Assembly: GCF_004212635.1 (NCBI RefSeq)
Contig: NZ_PSRT01000027.1
Coordinates: forward strand, 1 to 64,000
Direction: 5' to 3'
Source: Bradyrhizobium genosp. SA-3
GTDB taxonomy: Bacteria; Pseudomonadota; Alphaproteobacteria; Rhizobiales; Xanthobacteraceae
Length of the DNA stretch: 64,000 nucleotides
The translations under genes and the position numbers were made by a program. A model generated the notes under the pieces. It did not search any database. It had not been told where the DNA came from and saw only the letters and a program-made list of their open reading frames with translations. Of the stretch, positions 17,841-26,204 are shown in pieces; the first letter of the stretch is position 1, and every line of letters begins with the position of its first letter.

Positions 17841-18389
17841 TCTGATCCATCCTTGCCACTGAAGGCTACGGATACGAATCCAGGGCGAAGCTCATGTCTG
17901 TCGCGATGGCTGGCCTTTCTTGGTTGGCATTCATGCCATCGCCGGCCTCTTGCTTCGCCCATTCCACTGGTCGCGAAATCAAAGGAACGCTCGCGACCAT
18001 CAATCTCATCGGAGCTAAGGGCGTCTGTGTCTAAAATGGTCCCAGCCTAATCCGGCGTCAATAGAGCATATCGGCGTGCCGACGGGGCGTGGGCGTTGCC
18101 GATCGTCCGGCAAGTCGACAAAGCATCAGGGCATCGGGGAGCGCTCAGCGTCCGGGGTGATGCAACGCACAAATCAGGTCACGCAATTCACCGAACCGTG
18201 AGTTCAGCCTTGCCGCGCGCGCGCTAAGCTTGCCAGACAGGTCGCGGCGGGTTCCGTCCGGCCAGGCTCGTTTGCTGAACCTGGGTTACCGTACTCGACC
18301 CATCGCGTTTCCTGCTCATCCGGCGGACACGCGTGGCTGGAAAGCGCGTGTTATCGAAACCGCGATTTTCAGCACGGGAGGGTCCGTTC
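17841..18389. other. Intergenic region between divergent coxM and DUF2189 genes
   Basis: These 549 bases must contain the divergent promoters of the oxidase cluster and the DUF2189 gene. I found no convincing -35/-10 pair, FNR-type site or RNA structure by eye. A 46-codon frame at 17894-18034 is noted elsewhere as unsupported. Confidence 0.5.
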
Positions 18390-19292
18390 ATGGCCACTCT
18401 GTACTCCCACGACATCAGGCGGCACGTATTCGGCGAAGCGGCCTCCTATCCCATTCGCAAGATCAGCTTGTCCGACCTGTCCGAGGCCCTGCGCCTGGGT
18501 TGGGAGGATTTCCAGGCGATGCCGAGTCACGCGATCGTCGTGTGCGTGATTTATCCCGTTCTCGGTCTCGTCCTGTTCAGGATGGTGCTCGGCTATTCGG
18601 TGCTGCCGCTACTGTTTCCGCTGGCCGCCGGCTTTGCCTTGGTCGGGCCTTTTGCCGCGATCGGTCTCTACGAACTCAGCCGTCGTCGTGAGCGCGGTGA
18701 GGAGGTCGATGCATGGGATGCGATCAAGGTGCTGCGCGCACCGTCGTTCGGCGCCATGTTAGAACTCGGCGTGCTCCTGCTGGTCCTGTTCGGGGCCTGG
18801 ATCGGGGTCGCGAACGCAATCTATGTCACGATCTTCGGTCACGCGGCGGCCGCAAGCATTCCCGACTTCGCAACGCGCGTGCTGACGACACCAGAAGGCT
18901 GGTCGCTCATCATCGTCGGTTGCGGTGTCGGCTTCCTGTTTGCGGTTGTGGCGCTGTGCGTCAGCGTCGTGTCATTTCCGTTGATGCTGGACCGGCATGC
19001 GACTGCGATCGACGCGATCCGCACGTCGCTCCGAGCGGTCGCGGCGAATCCGGTTGCGATGGCAGGATGGGGCCTCATCGTGGCGGCGCTGCTCGTGATC
19101 GGCTCGCTGCCGTTCTTCGTCGGTCTCGCTGTCGCTCTGCCGGTGCTCGGTCATGCCACCTGGCACCTCTATCGACGGGTGGTCGAGCCGAATCCGAACC
19201 CACCGGACGCACCGCCGCCGCCTCCGAAGGGAAAGCGCTACGCAGCAGACTTCCCGGCCAATCTCTTCCCGTGGAGCCGCGAGGGCGAGTAG
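18390..19292 (+). CDS. DUF2189 family membrane protein
   Basis: A 300-residue protein of the DUF2189 family. A soluble N-terminal part contains VRKISL-like PIRKISLSDLSEALRLGWEDF (residues 17-37), then come about six hydrophobic helices, and a proline-rich tail ends the protein (PNPNPPDAPPPPPKGK near 272-287). ATG 18390 follows GGGAGGG; a longer in-frame start at 18333 lacks support. Divergent from the cox cluster. DUF2189 genes often sit near oxidase genes, which suggests, without proving, a role in respiratory complex biogenesis. Confidence 0.85.
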   Translation: MATLYSHDIRRHVFGEAASYPIRKISLSDLSEALRLGWEDFQAMPSHAIVVCVIYPVLGLVLFRMVLGYSVLPLLFPLAAGFALVGPFAAIGLYELSRRRERGEEVDAWDAIKVLRAPSFGAMLELGVLLLVLFGAWIGVANAIYVTIFGHAAAASIPDFATRVLTTPEGWSLIIVGCGVGFLFAVVALCVSVVSFPLMLDRHATAIDAIRTSLRAVAANPVAMAGWGLIVAALLVIGSLPFFVGLAVALPVLGHATWHLYRRVVEPNPNPPDAPPPPPKGKRYAADFPANLFPWSREGE

Positions 19293-19315
19293 TAGCGCGC
19301 GTTTGAGGGATAACC

Positions 19316-19337
19316 ATGCCCCGCGAAGGCGGGGCAT
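19316..19337 (+). terminator. Hairpin between convergent genes
   Basis: ATGCCCCGC, a GAAG loop, then GCGGGGCAT form a nine-base-pair perfect stem. There is no T run, and flanking words (GCATCCAGTA) resemble the intergenic repeat at 38043-38163, so it may be a repeat relic that also acts as a bidirectional terminator. Confidence 0.5.
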
Positions 19338-19384
19338 CCAGTACTCCGTGACGCCAGTCGTGCTGACAGTAAAAGCAGGGCTGC

Positions 19385-20575
19385 CTACTTCTGCTGCTGC
19401 GGCAGGAAGGTCGGGCCGACCGAGCGGATCGGCTTGTTCTCGGAGTTCGTAGTGGCGGCGGCATCCGCCGGCGGCGGCGCTGCCGGCGGGGTGGTGGCCG
19501 TCGTCGGCGCCGGAGCTGCGCCCTTCTTGGCATTGGCAGACGTGCCCTTGTTGAGCCGCTGCTGCTGCATCTTCCTGGCGCTCTCTTCGGTGACGATGAT
19601 GTCGCCCTGCTGCTCGGCCGCCGCCTTGTCGTCGGCCGATTTCAGCGCATCCGCCCAGGTCTGGCCTGCGGCCTTGCAGGAACAGGACGGATTGAACTCG
19701 CTGCGGAATTTGAACGCGGTCGGCAGCGCCGTGTAGGGTTGGCCGCCGATCGAGACCGCCGAGTTCATGTCTTCGCCGGGATTGCGATGGGTGTAGAGCA
19801 CGGCTTCCGCGGCCGGGCACAGCGCCTTGCAGGTCTTCTCGTCGTCGGGGAAGCGCGCCGGCACGGTCGCAAACGAGATCGGGAAATAGGCGCCGTCGCA
19901 GGTGCGGACGCACACGGTGCGGAATGTACCGGATTGCGGGCCGAGATCGGCGGGCGGCACGGCTTGCGGATTGTTGGCGCTGTTGCCGCCGAACAAATTG
20001 CTGAGGAAGTTGCCGCCGCCTTGTGATTGCGCGGCGTTGGCATATTGCGGGCCGCAATTGTTCTGCGCCAGCGCCGCCAGCACCGAGCGGCGCTGGTTGT
20101 CGCGCTCGGGGCTGAAGCCGCCGGGGCCGCCGCCGCGCAGCCGCTCGAGATTGCCGGTGATCTGGTCCAGATTGGCGCGCATCTGCTGGATCTGGGTATT
20201 GACCGGGCCGCATTGCGCCGACTGGCCGTTGAACAGCGAGAAGAAGCCGGAGGAATCGCAGCCCATGCGCTTGGCCTGCATGGTGACGCGGTCGAGCTCG
20301 GCCTGCTGACGGCTCTGGGAATCCTGGTAGCGGCGGATCTGTTCTTCGCGCGCGGGGTCACCGCCACCGCCGCGGTCGAGCGCGGCGAGCTGGCCTTCCA
20401 GTCGCACGCACATCGGATTAGGGCCGAGTCCGCCCTGGCCGGGCTGAGGCGGCGGTCCGGGTGGGCCGGCCTGCGCGAAAGCGCCGGTGGCGAGCACGAC
20501 CGTGCTCAGGAGCACGGTGCAGGCAAGGAGGAAGCGGGCACGGGGCAGGGACAACAATTCAGGCATATCCGCCAT
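19385..20575 (-). CDS. DUF2865 domain protein, exported
   Basis: A 396-residue secreted protein. The signal peptide spans about residues 7-35 (FLLACTVLLSTVVLATGAFA then QAGPP). A long helical, Gln/Arg-rich region with RLEGQLAAL and QIQQMRANLDQITGNLERLRG suggests a coiled coil at about 55-155. The conserved DUF2865 core follows with VCVRTCDGAYFPISFA near 215 and CKALCPAAEA and a CSCKAAGQTW cysteine cluster. The tail is Ala/Pro/Thr-rich. ATG 20575 starts the signal peptide cleanly. Probably periplasmic, function unknown; the paired cysteines suggest disulfides. Confidence 0.88.
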   Translation of the reverse strand: MADMPELLSLPRARFLLACTVLLSTVVLATGAFAQAGPPGPPPQPGQGGLGPNPMCVRLEGQLAALDRGGGGDPAREEQIRRYQDSQSRQQAELDRVTMQAKRMGCDSSGFFSLFNGQSAQCGPVNTQIQQMRANLDQITGNLERLRGGGPGGFSPERDNQRRSVLAALAQNNCGPQYANAAQSQGGGNFLSNLFGGNSANNPQAVPPADLGPQSGTFRTVCVRTCDGAYFPISFATVPARFPDDEKTCKALCPAAEAVLYTHRNPGEDMNSAVSIGGQPYTALPTAFKFRSEFNPSCSCKAAGQTWADALKSADDKAAAEQQGDIIVTEESARKMQQQRLNKGTSANAKKGAAPAPTTATTPPAAPPPADAAATTNSENKPIRSVGPTFLPQQQK

Positions 20576-20718
20576 TCTAGCGAGGTCACGGCCCAATGTG
20601 ACTTTCCAAGTGACTTTGGAGGGCCGAAGCGCGCCTTCCCATAGCCGCTTCCTGCGGCATCGTCACGTCGTTTCAAGGGCCAAAGATTGGGCCTAAGGTC
20701 CGCCAGTTCCGAGCGAAT

Positions 20719-21024
20719 TCAGCGCTGGCAGGTGATTGCGACATATTCGTCGCAACGGCCATGGGAGCAGTTTGCGCCGGATTTGGGGACGGAGCCGGTA
20801 ATTTCGTCGGGATCGACCCGGCGATAGGCCGAGGCCTGGGCAAAATCCCGTGACTGGCAATAGGTGCGCGCGACGGAGGCGCCGCATTTGTCGCCCTTGG
20901 CCAGGCACTGGTCGACCCCGTAGCCGTCCGCCTGGTTGGCAATGATGAAGACGCGGGTCTCGGCGCAAGCGTTGGATGCCGCAAGGATGGAGGCGCCGAA
21001 AATGAGCGCGAGCAAGGATCGCAT
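20719..21024 (-). CDS. Small periplasmic Cys-rich protein
   Basis: A 101-residue protein with a clear signal peptide (residues 1-21, ending SNACAET). The mature part contains six cysteines (DQCLAKGDKCG, TYCQS, ANCSHGRCDEY, TCQR), probably forming disulfides in the periplasm. No named domain recognised. It lies alone, reading away from cysS, with about 140 bases to the DUF2865 gene on the same strand. Confidence 0.75.
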   Translation of the reverse strand: MRSLLALIFGASILAASNACAETRVFIIANQADGYGVDQCLAKGDKCGASVARTYCQSRDFAQASAYRRVDPDEITGSVPKSGANCSHGRCDEYVAITCQR

Positions 21025-21311
21025 GAAAACACCGGGGCAAAAAAGAACCGCCAGTTCCAGAATGGGCTCAAATGGTTAAGGATCATGAACCATCAGTACG
21101 AGCGGGGCGCTTTGCGGAGATAAAACGGCGTTTTCGCGGCTCTCTTGACGGGGGGCCGCCTCATAGCCCATATGTGGCCGCATGAACGGTCTCCTCGCCA
21201 TTTGCGCCATTTGCCGCGAGATTACGAGCTAGCGATTCGCTGGCTGGAGCCGTCTTTTCTCAAACACATTGAGAGCCCTGGACGCCCGGCCAACAGCCGA
21301 CGGGTATCCAT

Positions 21312-22694
21312 ATGGAATTGCGCCTTTACGATACGCTGAGCCGGGAAAAGCGGACCTTCGTACCGCTCGATGCGAAGAATGTCCGCATGTATGTCTGCGG
21401 ACCGACCGTCTATGACTTCGCCCATATCGGCAATGCACGGCCGGTGATCGTGTTCGACGTGCTGTTTCGGCTGCTGCGCCATCTCTATGGCGAGGCGCAT
21501 GTCAAATATGTCCGCAACATCACCGACGTCGACGACAAGATCAACGACCGCGCCGCGCGGGATTTCCCCGGCCTGCCGCTGAACGAGGCCATTCGCAAGG
21601 TCACGGAAGAGACGGGCCGGCAGTTTCACGCCGACGTCGATGCGCTGGGCGCGCTGCGGCCGAGCGTCGAGCCGCGCGCGACCGAGCATATCGGCGAGAT
21701 GCGCGAGATCATCGAGAAGCTCGTCGCCGGCGGCTTTGCCTATGTCGCCGAAGACCACGTGCTGTTCTCGCCCCAGGCGATGAACGCGGCCAATGCCGGC
21801 CTGCCGCGCTATGGCGCGCTGTCCAATCGCTCGCTGGACGAGATGGTCGCCGGTGCGCGTGTCGATGTCGCGCCCTACAAGAAGGGCAATACCGACTTCG
21901 TGCTGTGGAAGCCGTCCAAGCCCGGCGAGCCGTCATGGCCGTCGCCGGCCGGTATCGCTGCGCAGGGCCGGCCGGGCTGGCACGTCGAGTGCTCGGCCAT
22001 GGCCTGGAAGCATCTCGGCGAGCATTTCGACATCCACGGCGGCGGAATCGATCTCGTGTTTCCGCATCACGAGAACGAGGTCGCGCAAACCTGCTGCGCC
22101 TTCCACCAGCAGCGTATGGCGAACTATTGGATGCACAACGGCTTCCTCCAGGTCGAGAGTGAGAAGATGTCGAAGAGCCTCGGCAACTTCATCACCATCC
22201 ATGAGCTGCTGCAGGATTGGCCGGGCGAGGTGCTGCGTCTGAACATGCTGAAGACGCATTACCGCTCGCCGATCGACTGGACCATGAAGTCGCTGGAGGA
22301 GAGCGCCAAGACGCTCGATGACTGGTATCGCGTCGCGGCCGACGTCGAACTCGGCAGGCCGGCCGCGTCCGTGGTCGAGCCGCTGCTGGACGACCTCAAC
22401 ACGTCCCTTGCGATCGCGGCGCTGCACGGCTTGCGCGGCAGCGACGTGAACGCCTTGGCGGGATCGTTGCGGCTGCTCGGTTTCCTCTCAGAGAGCGCCG
22501 CGCAATGGGAAGGCCGCAAGCAGCAGGCGAGCGGCATCGATGCGAAAGAAGTCGAGCGCCTGATCGCGGAGCGAACGGCCGCCCGTAGCCGCAAGGACTT
22601 TGGGGAGTCCGATCGTATCCGCGATTTGCTCGTCGCGATGGGCGTTGCGATCAAGGACTCCAAGGAAGGGACGACTTGGGAGATTGCGCGATGA
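21312..22694 (+). CDS. cysS: Cysteinyl-tRNA synthetase
   Basis: A 460-residue class I aminoacyl-tRNA synthetase that charges tRNA-Cys. The first zinc-ligand Cys lies in [10 protein letters not shown] near residue 28, followed at once by the ATP-binding HIGNARP signature. Further zinc ligands are seen in [10 protein letters not shown] near 222 and PHHENEVAQ near 247. The KMSKSLGNF loop is near 282. The C-terminal DALR-like helical part includes [24 protein letters not shown]. Its stop overlaps the start of a 37-codon gene (ATGA), which begins a coupled operon reaching cimA. Confidence 0.97.
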   Translation: MELRLYDTLSREKRTFVPLDAKNVRMYVCGPTVYDFAHIGNARPVIVFDVLFRLLRHLYGEAHVKYVRNITDVDDKINDRAARDFPGLPLNEAIRKVTEETGRQFHADVDALGALRPSVEPRATEHIGEMREIIEKLVAGGFAYVAEDHVLFSPQAMNAANAGLPRYGALSNRSLDEMVAGARVDVAPYKKGNTDFVLWKPSKPGEPSWPSPAGIAAQGRPGWHVECSAMAWKHLGEHFDIHGGGIDLVFPHHENEVAQTCCAFHQQRMANYWMHNGFLQVESEKMSKSLGNFITIHELLQDWPGEVLRLNMLKTHYRSPIDWTMKSLEESAKTLDDWYRVAADVELGRPAASVVEPLLDDLNTSLAIAALHGLRGSDVNALAGSLRLLGFLSESAAQWEGRKQQASGIDAKEVERLIAERTAARSRKDFGESDRIRDLLVAMGVAIKDSKEGTTWEIAR

Positions 22695-22804
22695 AGCGGC
22701 CCGACACGCCTTTCCCGCGGCACTGGCTCTATTACATCGTACTGAAGATCGCGCTGCTCGCGGGCGCCGTGGCGCTGGTGCTGAAACTCTATGGGATGTG
22801 GTGA
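22691..22804 (+). CDS. 37-residue single-helix membrane peptide
   Basis: A short gene overlapping cysS by four bases (ATGA) and ending in a GTGA shared with the next gene. The product has a basic, proline-containing head ([12 protein letters not shown]) and one hydrophobic helix of about 20 residues ([18 protein letters not shown]), then YGMW. Exact coupling on both sides argues that it is a real gene. It would be an inner-membrane small protein; no function can be assigned. Confidence 0.65.
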   Translation: MKRPDTPFPRHWLYYIVLKIALLAGAVALVLKLYGMW

Positions 22805-23301
22805 AGACCATGGGACAGACTTTGCCAAAACCCGGCTTGCGGCCGTTCCTGCCTGATGACGTGCCGGTGCTCGCCGCGATCTTCACCGCCAGCATCGAGG
22901 AGCTGACCGGCGACGATTATAGCGAGGCGCAGCAGCAGGCCTGGATGGAGACGGCGGAAAGCGAAGAGTTCGGCAAGCGGCTCGCCGCCGACCTGACCCT
23001 GGTCGCGACGCTGGAAGGCTCGCCCATCGGTTTCGCCTCGCTGCGCGGCAACGATCACATCCGCATGCTCTATGTGCATCCGGGAGTGAGCGGGCAGGGC
23101 ATCGCGACCATGCTGGTCGATGCGCTGGAAAAGCTTGCCGGCGGCCGGGGTGCGACGAGCCTCTCGGTCGACGCCAGCGACACCGCGCAGGGCTTCTTCG
23201 CCAAGCGCGGCTACACCGCCCAGCAGCGCAACAGCGTCACCATCAACGACGAGTGGCTTGCCAACACCACCATGAAGAAGACGCTCGGAGCGCCGCAATG
23301 A
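22801..23301 (+). CDS. GNAT family N-acetyltransferase
   Basis: A 166-residue GNAT-fold acetyltransferase. The acetyl-CoA-binding motif A reads IRMLYVHPGVSGQGIATMLVDALEK-like at about residues 90-114, with the Q/RxxGxG/A signature as SGQGIA. A late AQGFFAKRGYTAQQR follows, as in other family members. GTG 22801 shares its bases with the stop of the membrane peptide; ATG 22810 is an alternative three codons later. Its stop overlaps cimA (ATGA). Substrate unknown; location between cysS and cimA does not settle it. Confidence 0.85.
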   Translation: MKTMGQTLPKPGLRPFLPDDVPVLAAIFTASIEELTGDDYSEAQQQAWMETAESEEFGKRLAADLTLVATLEGSPIGFASLRGNDHIRMLYVHPGVSGQGIATMLVDALEKLAGGRGATSLSVDASDTAQGFFAKRGYTAQQRNSVTINDEWLANTTMKKTLGAPQ

Positions 23302-24896
23302 GCAAGGAGCGTCTCTATCTGTTCGACACCACGCTGCGCGACGGCGCGCAGACCAACGGTGTCGATTTCACGTTGGCCGACAAGCAGGTCATCGCGGCGA
23401 TGCTCGATGATCTCGGCATCGACTATGTCGAGGGCGGCTATCCCGGCGCCAATCCGCTCGACAGTGAATTCTTTGCAACCAAGCCGAAGCTCGCCCATGC
23501 GCGCTTCACCGCCTTCGGCATGACGCGGCGAGCCGGGCGTTCGGTCTCCAACGATCCCGGCGTCGCCGGGCTGCTGGAAGCAAAGGCCGACGCGATCTGC
23601 TTCGTGGCGAAGTCATCGGCCTATCAGGTGCGCGTCGCGCTGGAGACGACGAAGGAGGAAAACCTCGCCTCGATCCGCGACAGCGTTGCGGCCGCGAAGG
23701 CTGCTGGACGTGAAGTGATGCTCGACTGCGAGCACTTTTTCGATGGCTACAAGGAAGACGCGGTATTTGCGCTCGCCTGCGCCAAGGCCGCCTATGAGGC
23801 CGGCGCGCGCTGGGTGGTGCTGTGCGACACCAATGGCGGCACCATGCCTGATGAGGTCGAGGCCATCGTCACCGAGGTGACGAAGCATATTCCCGGCGAT
23901 CATGTCGGCATCCACGCCCATAACGACACCGAGCAGGCGGTGGCCAATTCGCTCGCCGCGGTGCGCGCTGGTGCGCGGCAGATCCAGGGCACGCTGAACG
24001 GTCTCGGCGAGCGCTGCGGCAACGCCAATCTCTGCTCGCTGATCCCGACCTTGAAGTTGAAGAAGCACTTTGCCGACGCCTTCGAGATCGGCGTCACGGT
24101 CGAGAAGCTGGCGACGCTGGTCAAGGTCTCGCGGACGCTCGACGACATGCTCAACCGCGTGCCGAACCGGCATGCGGCCTATGTCGGTGAAAGCGCCTTC
24201 GTCACCAAGACCGGCATCCATGCTTCCGCCGTGCTGAAGGATCCGCAGACCTACGAGCACGTCTTGCCGGAATTGGTCGGCAACCACCGCAAGGTGCTGG
24301 TCTCCGACCAGGCCGGACGCTCCAACGTCATCGCCGAGCTCGATCGCGCCGGTATCGCTTATGAAAAGAGCGATCCGAAGCTGACGCGCCTCGTCGAGGA
24401 ATTGAAGGCACGCGAGGCGGCGGGCTACGCCTATGAATCCGCAAACGCCTCGTTCGAGCTCCTGGCGCGCCGGACGCTCGGCAAGGTGCCGCATTATTTC
24501 GAGGTCGAGCAGTTCGACGTCAACGTCGAGCAGCGTTACAATTCGCACGGCGAGCGCGTCACCGTCGCTTTGGCCGTGGTCAAGGTCGACGTCGCCGGCG
24601 AGCATCTGATCTCGGCCGCCGAAGGCAATGGTCCCGTCAACGCCCTCGACGTCGCCTTGCGAAAGGACCTCGGCAAGTACCAGAAGTACATCGATGGCTT
24701 GAAACTGATCGACTATCGTGTGCGTATCCTCAACGGCGGCACCGGCGCGGTCACACGCGTCTTGATCGAAAGCGAGGACGAGAACGGCGACAGCTGGACC
24801 ACGGTCGGCGTGTCCCCGAACATCATCGACGCCTCGTTCCAGGCGCTGATGGATTCGGTGATCTACAAGCTCGTGAAGTCGGGCGCGCCGGCGTAA
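23298..24896 (+). CDS. cimA: Citramalate synthase
   Basis: A 532-residue member of the HMGL/LeuA superfamily, CimA subgroup, making (R)-citramalate from pyruvate and acetyl-CoA on a threonine-independent route to isoleucine. The N-terminal TIM barrel opens with LFDTTLRDGAQTNGVDF (metal and pyruvate site). HIHAHNDTEQAVANSL-type metal histidines lie near residue 212, and GTLNGLGERCGNAN near 233 is the family glycine-rich motif. The C-terminal about 130 residues form the LeuA-type regulatory domain, so isoleucine feedback control is possible. Alternatives (2-isopropylmalate or homocitrate synthase) fit less well by length and opening motif. Coupled by ATGA to the GNAT gene. Confidence 0.93.
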   Translation: MSKERLYLFDTTLRDGAQTNGVDFTLADKQVIAAMLDDLGIDYVEGGYPGANPLDSEFFATKPKLAHARFTAFGMTRRAGRSVSNDPGVAGLLEAKADAICFVAKSSAYQVRVALETTKEENLASIRDSVAAAKAAGREVMLDCEHFFDGYKEDAVFALACAKAAYEAGARWVVLCDTNGGTMPDEVEAIVTEVTKHIPGDHVGIHAHNDTEQAVANSLAAVRAGARQIQGTLNGLGERCGNANLCSLIPTLKLKKHFADAFEIGVTVEKLATLVKVSRTLDDMLNRVPNRHAAYVGESAFVTKTGIHASAVLKDPQTYEHVLPELVGNHRKVLVSDQAGRSNVIAELDRAGIAYEKSDPKLTRLVEELKAREAAGYAYESANASFELLARRTLGKVPHYFEVEQFDVNVEQRYNSHGERVTVALAVVKVDVAGEHLISAAEGNGPVNALDVALRKDLGKYQKYIDGLKLIDYRVRILNGGTGAVTRVLIESEDENGDSWTTVGVSPNIIDASFQALMDSVIYKLVKSGAPA

Positions 24897-24920
24897 GCGA
24901 CGGCGGCGCAACAGCGCCGT

Positions 24921-25033
24921 CATTGCGAGCCAACTGGTCCGCGCGAAGCGCGGCCCGACGACAGGCTCCGCGAAGCAATCCAGAATCCGTCCGCGGACAC
25001 ACGCTGGATTGCTTCGCTACGCTCGCAATGACG
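24921..25033. repeat. Palindromic repeat, family A (copy 2)
   Basis: CATTGCGAGC at one end and GCTCGCAATG at the other frame a long imperfect hairpin with internal CGAAGCAATCCAG and CTGGATTGCTTCG arms. This copy contains about 30 extra bases (CCAACTGGTCCGCGCGAAG and following) relative to the other copies. Located between cimA and the VOC gene. Confidence 0.8.
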
Positions 25034-25058
25034 AGGAGAGAGAGGGGGAGCGCGACCA

Positions 25059-25436
25059 ATGATCGACCACATCTCCGTCGGCGTCAGCGATCTCGATCGC
25101 GCCGCAAAATTCTATGAGGCCGCGCTCGCGGCGCTCGGCCTCACGCGCCTCGTGACGCGTCCGCGGACTATCGGCTTCGGCAAGGCCTATCCGGAGTTCT
25201 GGATCAATCTACGCCAGGGCATGCCGCCTGTCGCGCCGGAGAGCGGCGTGCACATCTGCCTGCGGGCGAAGACGACTGATGAGGTCGATGCATTTCACGC
25301 CGCCGCGCTGTCGGCCGGTGGTGCCTCCGACGGCGCGCCGGGCATCCGCCCGCACGATCGCGTGCGCTATTACGCGGCGTTCGTCACCGATCCCGACGGC
25401 AACCGGATCGAGGCGGTGACGTTTCCGAGCGAGTAG
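25059..25436 (+). CDS. VOC (glyoxalase/bleomycin resistance) family protein
   Basis: A 125-residue single vicinal-oxygen-chelate domain. It begins MIDHISVGVSDLDRAAKFYE, with the metal-ligand His at residue 4, and ends YYAAFVTDPDGNRIEAVTF, with the Glu ligand near residue 119. A middle VHICLRAKTTDEVDAFH segment supplies another histidine. Such small proteins act as dimers in isomerase, lyase or resistance roles; the substrate is unknown. Convergent with the LOG gene, four bases apart. Confidence 0.9.
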   Translation: MIDHISVGVSDLDRAAKFYEAALAALGLTRLVTRPRTIGFGKAYPEFWINLRQGMPPVAPESGVHICLRAKTTDEVDAFHAAALSAGGASDGAPGIRPHDRVRYYAAFVTDPDGNRIEAVTFPSE

Positions 25437-25439
25437 CCG

Positions 25440-26045
25440 TTAAAGCCTGCGTGCCACTTCCGGGGCGAGCTGCTTTTCTGCCTCGGCGACCTGGGCGGCT
25501 GCCGCCTTCAGCTTCGGCAGAATCTCTTCGACCCGATCGGCCTTGAGGATGTCGATCGAAAGGCCGGCGCGGATGAACTCGGTCTGGCGCATGTGCGACA
25601 GCAGCGAGAACAGCGGCTCCCAGAAATTGTCGATGTTGGCGAGCAGCACCGGCTTGGCGTGACGGCCGAGCTGCTTCCAGGTCATTTGCTCGACCAGCTC
25701 CTCCAGCGTGCCGACGCCGCCCGGCAGCGCCACGAAGGCGTCGGAGCGCTCGAACATCAGCCGCTTTCGCTCGTGCATGTCGGGGGTGACGATCATCTCT
25801 TGCACGCGCGTCAGCGCGTTTTCGCGCAGCCGCAGGAAGTCGGGGATGATGCCGGTGACGGTGCCGCCGTGATCAAGCACGGAGGTTGCGACCGCGCCCA
25901 TCAGGCCGAGCGAGCCGCCGCCATAGACCAGGCGGACGTTGTTTTCGGCGAGCGCCTTGCCGAATGCCTTGGCGCCTTCGGTGAAGCGGGGATTGGTTCC
26001 TGGGCCGGAGCCGCAATAGACACAGACGGTTTTGATTGTGCTCAT
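25440..26045 (-). CDS. LOG family protein (TIGR00730 Rossmann fold)
   Basis: A 201-residue Rossmann-fold protein with the LOG signature: VCVYCGSGPG at the N-terminus, YGGGSLGLMG near residue 44, and PGGVGTLEELVEQMTWKQLG near 108, which includes the PGGxGTxxE catalytic motif. LOG proteins release free cytokinin or ribose phosphate from nucleoside monophosphates. Many bacterial members are nucleotide 5'-monophosphate nucleosidases. ATG 26045 is preferred over earlier in-frame starts for matching the family N-terminus. Confidence 0.9.
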   Translation of the reverse strand: MSTIKTVCVYCGSGPGTNPRFTEGAKAFGKALAENNVRLVYGGGSLGLMGAVATSVLDHGGTVTGIIPDFLRLRENALTRVQEMIVTPDMHERKRLMFERSDAFVALPGGVGTLEELVEQMTWKQLGRHAKPVLLANIDNFWEPLFSLLSHMRQTEFIRAGLSIDILKADRVEEILPKLKAAAAQVAEAEKQLAPEVARRL

Positions 26046-26204
26046 TGGTGCCATGATGCATTGCAACGAAGAGGCGTCAAGCCCAATCGGTGATTCGGAT
26101 CACCCGGAAATCTACCGGTAAATGGCGACAAACAATCAAAGATTCGCCATCTGGCGGGGTGCGCGGACATCGGGAAGGCTCTATATGACGAACGAAAATC
26201 GTTA

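Noticed and set aside
17894..18034. 46-codon frame beginning MSVAMAGLSWLAFMP upstream of coxM
   Set aside because: The start looks signal-peptide-like, but no ribosome site precedes it and the rest has no recognisable features. Evidence is too thin for a gene call.
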